Shown here in pieces: positions 1 to 7,324 of a stretch of 25,733 bases of DNA. Where the stretch lies: the NCBI GenBank assembly GCA_903938935.1, contig CAJAFD010000033.1, positions 1 to 25,733 of the forward strand. The letters are read 5' to 3'. The stretch comes from an uncultured Opitutia bacterium (lineage in GTDB: Bacteria > Verrucomicrobiota > Verrucomicrobiia > Opitutales > Opitutaceae). The position numbers were made by a program, and so were the translations under genes. How positions within the stretch are numbered: the stretch's first letter is position 1; each line of letters begins with the position of its first letter. The notes below the pieces were generated by a model. The model did not search any database. It was not told the DNA's origin and saw nothing but the letters and a program-made list of their open reading frames with translations.

Positions 1-1260
1 CGGATCCCGCAACAATGGGGCGAGGCTGCGTCCGTCGATTTCCGGTTTGGCCGGCAATCCACATGCCTCGATCAAGGTAGGGAAGAGATCGATCAGATTG
101 ACCACGCGCGGGCAGTTTTGCTGCGACTTCATCCCGGGCATGCGGATGATCAACGGAAGCCGGGTGGATTCTGCCCAAAGCGTCGCTTTGCGGAATCGCA
201 GCTTCTCGCCGAGGTGCCAGCCATGGTCGCCCCAGATGACGACGATCGTGTTGTCGCGGGCTGGACTTTTTTCAAGCGCATCGAGGACATGGCCGACACA
301 GTCATCCGCGTAGCTCGTCGCGGCCAAGTAGGCCCGCACCGCGCCCTTCATCAATCTTGGATCCTGACTGGCCCATTTGAAATCGGAAGATGGACTGAAT
401 TTCGACCGGCCGTTGGGCGCGAGGATATCGTCAAGATCGTTGAGGCGAACTTCTGGGAGCTGGATGCTTTCCAAGGGATGACGGTCGAAGTATTCCTGTG
501 GTACATACCAAGGCAGGTGGGGTTTGGATATACCCAGAGCCATAAAGAAGGGCTTCGCCGATGGTTTGGCCAATTGTGCCACCGCCCACTCGGCGGCCTT
601 CCAATCTTTGGAGTCTTCTTTGGGCCCCCGGGTAGGACCCCAGGCAAATTCCGTTCCTTCACCTTCGCCGCCTTCTCTGCCTTCGCTTTTCACTTCGGGC
701 CATAGGGCCGGTTTGCCATCCAGCAGATTTCGATTGCGTGAGGTGACGCGATCCGGGTCTGGACGCGAACCGCTTCCTCCCTCAGACGCCAACCAGTGAT
801 CAAACGACCAGTGTCCTTCATCGCCGGGATGTTTGTGGAAGATCTTTCCCGTCGAAAGGGTGTGGTAGCCATGTTTCGAAAAATACTCCGGTAGCGTGAG
901 GTGGGTCTTAACCAATGCCGAACCGAGCATGTTCTGGCTGTTGGTATAAACTCCGCTCCGGTGCGGCATGAAGCCGGAAAGCAACGCCGAGCGCGACGGA
1001 CCGCAGACCGGTCCCGCGCAGTTCGCCTGTTGAAATACGACGGACCCGTTTTTTGCAAATAGGTCCATCTTGGGCGTGGCCGAGCGATTTTGCGGCGAGC
1101 CACTGAAGGCCCCCACCCAGTCGTTCATGTCGTCCAGAGCAATGAACAACACGTTGTAGGGTGCGCGCGCGCCGTCGGCGGCGTGCAGCGTAACGTTGAC
1201 CATGCTGAGTGAGGCCAAGATGAGTGAACGTAGGATCATGAGTGATGGTTTAATGAGCAT
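1..1260 (-). CDS. Exported sulfatase, iduronate-2-sulfatase-like (3' end cut by window)
   Basis: Reading the minus strand from an ATG at 1260 gives 420 uninterrupted codons up to the window edge, so the C-terminus is missing. Residues 1-28 look like a Sec signal peptide (basic start, hydrophobic core, ending near LHA-ADG), so the enzyme should act in the periplasm or outside. The sulfatase fold begins with metal-binding D43-D44 (ALDDMNDW). The formylglycine signature C86-G-P-S-R carries the Cys that must be oxidised to formylglycine. GKIFH, a SKPHLPW segment and D345-H346-G347-WHLGE resemble iduronate-2-sulfatase and related glycan sulfatases. A second in-frame ATG at 1239 is an alternative start; neither has a good Shine-Dalgarno sequence. 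A Gly/Glu-rich low-complexity stretch lies near residues 199-210. It is divergent from the symporter/regulator/sulfatase group, which suggests a shared role with a sulfated sugar. The substrate is not determinable. Confidence 0.93.
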   Translation of the reverse strand, partial: MLIKPSLMILRSLILASLSMVNVTLHAADGARAPYNVLFIALDDMNDWVGAFSGSPQNRSATPKMDLFAKNGSVVFQQANCAGPVCGPSRSALLSGFMPHRSGVYTNSQNMLGSALVKTHLTLPEYFSKHGYHTLSTGKIFHKHPGDEGHWSFDHWLASEGGSGSRPDPDRVTSRNRNLLDGKPALWPEVKSEGREGGEGEGTEFAWGPTRGPKEDSKDWKAAEWAVAQLAKPSAKPFFMALGISKPHLPWYVPQEYFDRHPLESIQLPEVRLNDLDDILAPNGRSKFSPSSDFKWASQDPRLMKGAVRAYLAATSYADDCVGHVLDALEKSPARDNTIVVIWGDHGWHLGEKLRFRKATLWAESTRLPLIIRMPGMKSQQNCPRVVNLIDLFPTLIEACGLPAKPEIDGRSLAPLLRDP

Positions 1261-1824
1261 GACTTTTGCAGAGGGATGGAATCGCGACCAGAAGCGTAAT
1301 TTGAGGGCAGGGGTATTACGCGCCTGAAACGGGCAGCGGATGGACCGACATGATAATTATCTGGCCCCCGATCGCCCATAGACGTTCCGCATGGCTCGCT
1401 GGACTTTTTGTTGGAGCATTTCGAGCCAGCCGGCCAGCGACCGGTGGTTTTTGGACTGAGACCTTTGATTTGAAGCGCGTTCTGAGTTGGATTCAATAAG
1501 TCCAGATTGATGCTAAATTCATCCATTTTGAAAGTGCGTTGCCTCGCGTAAGGTGAAAAGGCTTTCGGCTCACGTTCGACTCAATCCCAACCCCAGTTAA
1601 CATAAGTTCCTCCTGCTTTCCTCGAATCCTGCGTCTACCCCGTTTCGCGCTTTGGCTCAGTCCGCCTTGGTTATCTCAGGCGACCGCGGGCACGCCGGTA
1701 AATTAGCGCCTCAACGCACCGCTCGCATGAATTATTTCGAACAAGTTCAGCTTCTTATTCAACTTCCCTATCGTTTTGCTAACCTCGGTCGGTCGGCGGC
1801 CATTTGGATTGCTTATCCCCAATT
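1261..1824. other. Divergent intergenic region between sulfatase and symporter
   Basis: About 560 bp separate the two divergent genes. This region should hold the promoters for both. I see no protein of recognised family. It contains one perfect 7-bp inverted repeat near the sulfatase start and a 33-codon ORF abutting the symporter start, both listed separately. No confident -35/-10 pair could be assigned. Confidence 0.6.
1294..1321. repeat. 7-bp perfect inverted repeat, possible operator
   Basis: GCGTAAT at 1294-1300 and ATTACGC at 1315-1321 are exact reverse complements separated by 14 nt. The element lies 34-61 bp upstream of the sulfatase start at 1260, where a regulator site or promoter would be expected. 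No U-tract follows on either strand, so a terminator is unlikely. A regulatory role is inference. Confidence 0.35.
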
Positions 1825-1828
1825 ATGA
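1727..1828 (+). CDS. Possible 33-aa upstream ORF/leader peptide before the symporter
   Basis: ATG at 1727 opens 33 codons (begins MNYFEQVQLL, ends WIAYPQL) and stops with TGA at 1826-1828. That stop overlaps the symporter ATG at 1825 in an ATGA arrangement, the same coupling used at murG/murB and, with GTG, at ftsQ/ftsA here. No Shine-Dalgarno sequence is visible. The peptide matches no family I know and chance is a real possibility at this length. Confidence 0.22.
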   Translation: MNYFEQVQLLIQLPYRFANLGRSAAIWIAYPQL

Positions 1829-3477
1829 ACCTTCCGCTAGCCGTCGGCTCATTCCTTTTTTTCACCGTAGTGGTCGCGCTGATTTCTTGGTGGCAAACCC
1901 GTCGGGACGACAACAGCGACGCGCAAACCTACTTCCTCGCCGGTCGGAAATTGCCTTGGATTCAAGTGGCCATGGCGCTGCTGTTGACCAATCTTTCCAC
2001 CGAGCAGTTGATCGGACTGAACGGGGCCGCCTCGATTCACGGCGCGGTGGTGATGGCTTGGGAGATCGTACCGGTATTCGCATTGATCGCGATGGCGTGG
2101 TATTTTTTACCGCGCTACTGGTCGGGCAATATCACCACGGTGCCACAGTTTCTCGAACAGCGCTTCGACGCGACGGCCCGCCGGATCATGGGCATCGTCT
2201 TCATCATCACGATCGCGCTGAACATCCTGCCGTTCGTGCTTTATTCCGGTGGGCTGGCGATGAGCACCATTTTCCACGTGCACACCCAGTTGGGAGTTTC
2301 CGAGGCGACATCTTTCCAAATCATGGCGTGGAGCATCGGCATCATCGGCACCTTTTACGTGCTCTTTGGCGGCATGAAGGCCGTGGCGCTGTCCGATACG
2401 CTCTACGGCGCGGGTTTGCTGGTGTGCGGTCTGCTCATTCCGGTGCTTGCACTTTTCAAGCTGGGAGACGGCGACTTTCTCGCCGGACTAAGCCGCGTGC
2501 TCCAGCACCAGGCCACGAAGATCGACCCCGTTGGTGGTCCGCGATCGAACGTGCCCTTCGATACGCTCTTCACCGGCATGCTTTTCATCAATCTGTTCTA
2601 CTGGTGCACCAATCAGATGATCGTGCAGCGCTCTTTCGGCGCCAAGAGCTTCGCGGAGGCGCAAAAAGGGATTCTCGCCACCGCGGGCCTCAAGCTCCTC
2701 GGGCCGTTCTTTCTCGTATTCCCCGGAGTCATTGCGGCGGAAATGTTCGGCGCCGCCGCCGTGGGCAACGGTGATCTCGCGTACTCGCTGCTGGTTGACG
2801 CCGTGCTGCCGCCTTACCTGGTGGGCTTGTTCGCCGCGGTTTTCCTCGGCTCCGTGATCAGCTCTTTTAACGGCGGACTGCACAGTGTTTCGACCATGTT
2901 CAGTCTGGATTTGTATCGAGGCTGGCTCCGGCCGGGCGCTTCGGACCGCGAGATGGTCCGAGCGGGCAAGCTCTTTTCCGTGGTGATCGTGTTCGTGGCC
3001 ATATTTACCACTAGCCTGCTGGGCAGCTCTTCCGAGGGAATCTTTACGATGATGAAGCAGGTCATGTCCGCTTTTAAACTGCCTTTGCTGGCAGTGGTCC
3101 TCATGGGTATGTTCAGTCGGCGGGTGCCCGCTTGGGCGGCCAACGTGTCCATGATCCTCGGGGTATTCAGTTCGATTTTGCTGAACTGCCTTTGGGGCGA
3201 CGGCTTCCTTGGGTTCCGCCTCAACTTATCTTCGTTGCGCATCCACTGGCTGCATCTCGCCGCCCTGAACACCCTCTTGCTCTGTGGCTTTATGCTGATC
3301 GTGGGCCAATTTGCTGCCGCCGCTCCCGCGGCGGCGAGCACATCGCGGCCCAGCATGTCGTCCGCGCCCGAGATGGACCTTACGCCTTGGCGCGGCCTCC
3401 GTGTCGCATCGGTGGTGGTCGCCTTGCTTGCGGTCGCGCTGTATTTTTCCCTGTGGAGGCTCGCGAGCACCGGTTAA
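1825..3477 (+). CDS. Sodium:solute symporter, SSS/SLC5 family
   Basis: This 550-residue protein is almost wholly hydrophobic, with about 13-14 predicted membrane helices, the usual size for the SSS family. These carriers use the sodium gradient to import sugars or other small solutes across the inner membrane. Family marks include the early NLSTEQLIGLNG segment (similar to the SGLT helix 1 region), TVPQFLEQRFD after the next helix, and WCTNQMIVQRSF, close to the WCTDQ-VQR motif of SGLT-type sugar carriers. An upstream in-frame TTG at 1804 exists, but ATG 1825 starts directly at the family N-terminus (MNLPLAV). A regulator follows 3 bp downstream and sulfatases flank both, so a sugar released from a sulfated glycan is a plausible cargo. 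The actual substrate cannot be read from the sequence. Confidence 0.93.
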   Translation: MNLPLAVGSFLFFTVVVALISWWQTRRDDNSDAQTYFLAGRKLPWIQVAMALLLTNLSTEQLIGLNGAASIHGAVVMAWEIVPVFALIAMAWYFLPRYWSGNITTVPQFLEQRFDATARRIMGIVFIITIALNILPFVLYSGGLAMSTIFHVHTQLGVSEATSFQIMAWSIGIIGTFYVLFGGMKAVALSDTLYGAGLLVCGLLIPVLALFKLGDGDFLAGLSRVLQHQATKIDPVGGPRSNVPFDTLFTGMLFINLFYWCTNQMIVQRSFGAKSFAEAQKGILATAGLKLLGPFFLVFPGVIAAEMFGAAAVGNGDLAYSLLVDAVLPPYLVGLFAAVFLGSVISSFNGGLHSVSTMFSLDLYRGWLRPGASDREMVRAGKLFSVVIVFVAIFTTSLLGSSSEGIFTMMKQVMSAFKLPLLAVVLMGMFSRRVPAWAANVSMILGVFSSILLNCLWGDGFLGFRLNLSSLRIHWLHLAALNTLLLCGFMLIVGQFAAAAPAAASTSRPSMSSAPEMDLTPWRGLRVASVVVALLAVALYFSLWRLASTG

Positions 3478-3480
3478 CGG

Positions 3481-4563
3481 ATGGTCATGCGCAAACCCAA
3501 CCAATCCGTGAGGAAAGTCGCGAAGGCCGCCAAATCGCGTAACCGCGTGTTGCCGGCTTTGGATCCGACGGCCTTCTCGCTCGATACTTACATGCCGGAC
3601 GACAAGACTCGGGTCTTTAATTTCAACGGCCGTAAGCTCGTCTCTGTTCTCGGCCGTGAAGACTTTCCTGGTGAGCGTATTTTTAAGTTGCCGACCAAAG
3701 TGGTGGAGTCCGCTAGCCGGCAACCCCTGACGGCAGCTTTATTGCCGTGCCGTTTAGGTTATTCCCCGCGGGCCAAAGGGCAGAAAGTCTCCCGGGCCAA
3801 TGGGGATTGGGCGTTCACGTTGCTCTATTGCATCGACGGGGCGGGCACCCTCGATTTCAGCCAAGGCAAGCACAAGATTACACGCAGCACCTTCGCACTC
3901 CTTCGCCCCTTTGAATATCACGCCTACGAAGCGGATGCGGACAGTCCTTGGTCCTACTATTGGATCCATTTCAACGGCACGGTTGCCCAGCAGTATTACG
4001 ATATTTTGACCACGGGCGGAAAAAATATCTGCATCGCGGTCCAATCGGACCTCCGGTTCGTCGAGAAATTCGAGAAGATTCTCGGAATCTACCACGAGGG
4101 CAGTGCCTACAAAAATCTTGTGCAGGCTTCTTCGGCGATGCACCAGCTGCTTGGCGATCTATTCGGCCAAATCTGCCACCGCACGGCTACGCAGGATTCA
4201 ACCGCGACCCGGATCGCACGCACGCTCACGATGATGAGCAATAACCTCGGTGCACACGTGAGCATTCACGAATTGGCGGCAATTGCTGGCATGTCCCACG
4301 CCTATTTTACCCAGCAGTTCCGAAAGCTTACCGGCCAGAGTCCGCGTAGCTATTTCAACCAACAAAAAATCGCCAAAGCCTGTGAGTATCTTGCTGGGAC
4401 AGATACCAAAGTTGAGAACATCGCTCACCTTGTTGGCTATGAAGACCCTTTTTACTTCTGCCGCCTTTTCAAACGGATTACTCAACGGACACCGACGATG
4501 TATCGTCAGTCCTTTCGCGAGACAACGCCTCCATCGTCCGGACTTGATCCCCGTCATGAGTGA
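3481..4563 (+). CDS. AraC-family transcriptional regulator
   Basis: The 360-residue protein has two recognisable parts. Residues about 100-170 form a cupin-like AraC ligand-binding domain (GAGTLDF..., ALLRPFEYHAYEAD, WSYYWIHFNG). Residues about 251-345 form the double helix-turn-helix DNA-binding domain, with SIHELAAIAGMSHAYFTQQF as the first helix-turn-helix and VENIAHLVGYEDPFYFCRLF as the second, ending in the usual KRITQRTPTMYR. Such proteins usually activate catabolic genes when they bind a sugar. The ATG lies 3 bp after the symporter stop, so the two are probably co-transcribed. The first 30 residues are basic and low in complexity; the second ATG at 3487 is also possible. It is the obvious candidate regulator for the neighbouring sulfatase and symporter genes. 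The inducer is unknown. Confidence 0.95.
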   Translation: MVMRKPNQSVRKVAKAAKSRNRVLPALDPTAFSLDTYMPDDKTRVFNFNGRKLVSVLGREDFPGERIFKLPTKVVESASRQPLTAALLPCRLGYSPRAKGQKVSRANGDWAFTLLYCIDGAGTLDFSQGKHKITRSTFALLRPFEYHAYEADADSPWSYYWIHFNGTVAQQYYDILTTGGKNICIAVQSDLRFVEKFEKILGIYHEGSAYKNLVQASSAMHQLLGDLFGQICHRTATQDSTATRIARTLTMMSNNLGAHVSIHELAAIAGMSHAYFTQQFRKLTGQSPRSYFNQQKIAKACEYLAGTDTKVENIAHLVGYEDPFYFCRLFKRITQRTPTMYRQSFRETTPPSSGLDPRHE

Positions 4564-4688
4564 GACTCGGCAACGTCCCAGATTTTCCGTTTACGTGACT
4601 TTACCCGACTTGTCCCATCGTGCGTGTGCATCCAGAGGCACATCAAGAGGCGAGGGACACGTTTTTGCTGATCACCGGAAAACTTTCC

Positions 4689-6206
4689 ATGGCTAAACGA
4701 CAGACCGTTCTCTTTCTCATCGATACCCAAGGCGCGAATTGCGTCGGTTGCTACCGGCCGGAGTTGGCTTTGGGCACGCCGAATATAGACCGACTCGCTT
4801 CCGAGGGAGTGCGGTTTGACTCCGCTTACACCTGTGCACCGGTTTGCGGACCGGCGCGCTCGGCCCTGTTCACCGGTCTGTATCCCCACAGCAACGGGGT
4901 TCTGGGCAACGACATGGCGCCTCATCTCGATTTGCCCACGCTAGGCCAGCGGCTGCGCGATGGGGGTTTTGCCACCGGATACATCGGCAAGTGGCACCTC
5001 GACGGCAGTGACTACTTTGGCGACGGTCGTTGCCCTCCGGGCTGGGATCCGGCTTATTGGATGGACGGCCGAAACTACCTCGATTCTCTGCCGAACGACG
5101 AAGCGCGGGCGCTATCGCGACGGGTGCTGGACGCAAAGGCTGTGGCGGAAAACGGGATCACGGCCGATTTCACTCATGCTTGGAGAATTGCCGAACGAGC
5201 GCGGGAATTCATCCGTGCCCATCGGGATAAAGATTTTTTGTTGGTCGTGTCCATCGACGAACCGCATCACCCGTTTATTGCCCCCGAACCCTATGCCAGT
5301 TCGTTCAGTGATTTCCTCTTTCCCGTGCCCAACGCGGATGACCCGCTCACCGATAAGCCTCGATCGCAGCAAGAATGGGCTGACCACACCATTTCCCATT
5401 TGAACCAGATAGTCCGAGAGGGTGACACCGCCTGCTTGCGCCACCCGCAACATTTTGCCTGCAATAGTTTTTGCGACTCTCAGGTGGGCCGAGTCATCGA
5501 GGCGATTGATGCGGTAACGCCCGATGCTCTCGTCATCCACACCAGTGATCACGGTGATATGTTTGGCGGCCATCGTCTTTATGGAAAAGGACCGTGCATG
5601 TATGAGGAGATTGTTCGAATTCCGTTCATCGTTCGTTGGCCGAGCATGTCACCGGTAGGCGCGGTATCGAAGGAACCAGTATCACACATCGATCTGGTGC
5701 CAACGTTGCTCGACTATTTCGGGCTGCCGATTCCGGAAATCCTGCAAGGGCGCTCAATGCTGACCCAAATGCGCGACCCGCACCACCGCACCAACGATTT
5801 CGTCTTTCTCGAATTTAATCGGTTTGAAATCGATCACGATGGTTTTGGCGCGTTTGCACCCATCCGGTCTGCATTCGATGGACGTTATAAACTCGTCATC
5901 AATCTGCTCGATAAGGATGAGCTTTACGATCTATCGGCCGACCCTCTCGAACTGCAGAACCGAATCAACGATCCGCTGATGGCGCCTCAACGGGAGCAAT
6001 TACTGGATCAATTGCTCGCTTGGATGAACCGAACCAGAGATCCACTCCGTGGTCCGCACTGGTCGCGTCGCCATTGGGGCCGCCGTGAGGGATCCACTTG
6101 GGGTGGGCCGACTCGGCCACGCCCGTTTGACGAGGCTTACTATCCAAAAACGCTGCTATACGATACGGGAAAAGTCGTGGATAGGTTCGAATATAATAAG
6201 CACTGA
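4689..6206 (+). CDS. Sulfatase, apparently cytoplasmic
   Basis: This 505-residue protein belongs to the alkaline-phosphatase-like sulfatase superfamily. The core strand opens at residue 6 (TVLFLIDTQGANCVGCY), so no signal peptide is present if ATG 4689 is the start. An in-frame GTG at 4620 would add 23 residues that do not look like a signal sequence. The formylglycine signature is C53-G-P-A-R, with Ala in place of the commoner Ser but still within the C-x-[PA]-[SA]-R range. IGKWHLDG and H-T-S-D287-H-G-D290 with the following YGKGPCMYEE supply the expected metal and sulfate ligands. The C-terminal part has the usual DELYDLSADPLE segment. Because the other sulfatase is exported, this one may act on an imported saccharide brought in by the nearby symporter. 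Substrate and maturation enzyme are not in the window. Confidence 0.93.
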   Translation: MAKRQTVLFLIDTQGANCVGCYRPELALGTPNIDRLASEGVRFDSAYTCAPVCGPARSALFTGLYPHSNGVLGNDMAPHLDLPTLGQRLRDGGFATGYIGKWHLDGSDYFGDGRCPPGWDPAYWMDGRNYLDSLPNDEARALSRRVLDAKAVAENGITADFTHAWRIAERAREFIRAHRDKDFLLVVSIDEPHHPFIAPEPYASSFSDFLFPVPNADDPLTDKPRSQQEWADHTISHLNQIVREGDTACLRHPQHFACNSFCDSQVGRVIEAIDAVTPDALVIHTSDHGDMFGGHRLYGKGPCMYEEIVRIPFIVRWPSMSPVGAVSKEPVSHIDLVPTLLDYFGLPIPEILQGRSMLTQMRDPHHRTNDFVFLEFNRFEIDHDGFGAFAPIRSAFDGRYKLVINLLDKDELYDLSADPLELQNRINDPLMAPQREQLLDQLLAWMNRTRDPLRGPHWSRRHWGRREGSTWGGPTRPRPFDEAYYPKTLLYDTGKVVDRFEYNKH

Positions 6207-6475
6207 ACCGTTGAACTGTAGCGCATTTTTTACGGCACGTAATTGCGGTGGCCCCCAAAAAAAATAAGACTTTGTAAATGGGTGTCACTGACCTTTAGCG
6301 ACGTAGTCCCACGCCTCAGTTTCCGCAGTGTCGGCTCTACGAGGATGAGGAGTTGTTCGAGTTGGTTGCCACCGTTGATCAACGTGGAACCGTGATGTCA
6401 CTGCTCTGGGCGCCAGCGCGCTAAGAGACTGTGCTCCGACTGAAAATAGGTTCTTAGACTGATGTGGAGCATGCT

Positions 6476-6712
6476 GTCGGCATGAGTTGTGTAGACGCCC
6501 TTCAAAATTAATTTCTTCATGTTCGTCGGCATGACTTATGGCGGGAAAGTGCCGTATTTCAGACTAATATTTACGTTTTGATGGCCGATCTGTAAATTTC
6601 ACAGGCTGTGCGACTGTAAATTAATCGGTTTGAGTCGTTCATGATTTTTTTGTATTAAAATCATTATCAACATTTAGTGAAACCTTTGAGTTTTTTGCGG
6701 TCGGCATGACTT
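6476..6712 (+). repeat. Three dispersed direct copies of GTCGGCATGA[C/G]TT
   Basis: Copies lie at 6476-6488 (GTCGGCATGAGTT), 6525-6537 and 6700-6712 (both GTCGGCATGACTT), all in the same orientation. The starts are 49 and 175 bp apart. No coding frame explains them. They could be regulator sites or remnants of a mobile element. Confidence 0.6.
6585..6628. repeat. CTGTAAATT direct repeats flanking an 11-bp palindrome
   Basis: CTGTAAATT occurs at 6590-6598 and again at 6614-6622, 24 bp apart. Between them is CACAGGCTGTG (6600-6610), two 5-bp arms around one base. CCGAT (6585-6589) and ATCGG (6624-6628) form an outer, slightly off-centre inverted pair. The arrangement resembles a protein-binding site more than a terminator because no T-tract follows. 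Function is unknown. Confidence 0.4.
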
Positions 6713-6809
6713 CTGCCCGTCGTGGTGAGATCTGATTTCTTACAGGAAGTCCGGTGAACTTTTTGTGAACAACATTATGACATTTTCACCGATCTTTGCT
6801 TGACCGTTG

Positions 6810-6844
6810 TGGAGGAAAATGGGTTGAAATGGGGCGTTGTGGGG
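6810..6844 (+). promoter_or_regulatory. MraZ operator (TGGGN array) of the dcw promoter region
   Basis: TGGAG (6810-6814), TGGGT (6820-6824), TGGGG (6830-6834) and TGGGG (6840-6844) are spaced exactly 10 bp apart with 5-nt spacers. This is the established binding pattern of MraZ, which binds TGGGN direct repeats upstream of its own gene. An off-phase TGGCG at 6849 may be a degenerate extra half-site. The array ends 22 bp before the mraZ ATG. TTGACC at 6800-6805 could be a -35 box, but the -10 at the right distance is poor, so the transcription start is uncertain. Autoregulation of the dcw cluster by MraZ is the likely consequence. Confidence 0.85.
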
Positions 6845-6866
6845 CACTTGGCGGCTCCCGACCCTC

Positions 6867-7319
6867 ATGGCTCAACCCGGCAAAGCATTTTATACCGGCC
6901 TTTTTAGGCACACCCTCGACGAGAAAGGTCGGCTGACGATCCCCTCGGCGTGGCGCCATGCCCACGAGGAGAGCGATGCGTTTTTGGCTACGCCGCATCC
7001 CGATGGTTATGTCGCGGTTTTGCCTCCGGCTGAGGTGGAGAAACTTCACGCCAAGATTGCGCAGATGGCTTTGAGCGATGGCGCGGGGCAGGATTTTGTG
7101 GCCCGCTTTTTTTCTCAGACGCAGGCGTTCTCTTTCGATAAGCAGGGTCGCATCGCGGTTGGGGCCGATCTTTTGGCTCATGCGGGCATCGGCAAAGACG
7201 CGGTGCTCGTGGGCTCGTTGACCAAATTCAATCTCTACGCGCCCGCTCGTTGGGCAAAGGTCGAGACGCGTACGGCGGGTGATAACTTCGGCGACATCAT
7301 GCGCCGGCTCGGGATCTGA
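6867..7319 (+). CDS. mraZ: Transcriptional regulator MraZ
   Basis: This 150-residue protein is the first gene of the dcw cluster, its standard place. MraZ is a DNA-binding protein built of two AbrB/SpoVT-like swapped-hairpin repeats that forms a ring and binds TGGGN repeats. The first repeat is FRHTLDEKGRLTIPSAWR (residues 13-30) and the second contains DKQGRIAVGADLLAHAGI in the C-terminal half, both carrying the D-x-[KQ]-G-R core. An in-frame TTG at 6837 lies inside the operator array; ATG 6867 begins directly before the domain and is preferred. No Shine-Dalgarno sequence is evident before it. The four boxes just upstream strongly support self-regulation. Confidence 0.96.
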   Translation: MAQPGKAFYTGLFRHTLDEKGRLTIPSAWRHAHEESDAFLATPHPDGYVAVLPPAEVEKLHAKIAQMALSDGAGQDFVARFFSQTQAFSFDKQGRIAVGADLLAHAGIGKDAVLVGSLTKFNLYAPARWAKVETRTAGDNFGDIMRRLGI

Positions 7320-7324
7320 CGACT

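Larger units (their letters stand above)
6207..6866. other. AT-rich intergenic region upstream of mraZ
   Basis: About 660 bp with no convincing gene and visibly lower GC than its flanks, especially 6500-6790. It contains three copies of a 13-bp motif, a pair of 9-bp direct repeats around an 11-bp palindrome, and the MraZ-box array next to mraZ (each listed separately). A 41-codon open frame without a start codon (6299-6424) may be a gene remnant but cannot be assigned. The promoter of the dcw cluster is expected in the right-hand part. Confidence 0.6.

Noticed and set aside
690..1103. Minus-strand frame inside the first sulfatase
   Set aside because: Out of frame with the continuous 420-codon sulfatase reading, which carries all motifs.
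1236..1526. 96-codon minus-strand frame overlapping the sulfatase 5' end
   Set aside because: Overlaps the sulfatase start in another frame, no domain and irregular composition; treated as chance.
1776..2774. Long 332-codon frame in the + strand, overlapping the symporter
   Set aside because: Arg/His/Ala-rich product typical of a shifted frame in high-GC DNA; the symporter frame gives a complete membrane protein.
6299..6424. 41-codon open frame ending ...QRGTVMSLLWAPAR
   Set aside because: No start codon, short, and no family recognised; at most a gene remnant.
6664..6672. TTATCAACA, one mismatch from the E. coli DnaA box
   Set aside because: A single near-match in AT-rich DNA, with no cluster of boxes and no dnaA, dnaN or gidA nearby; not evidence of an origin.
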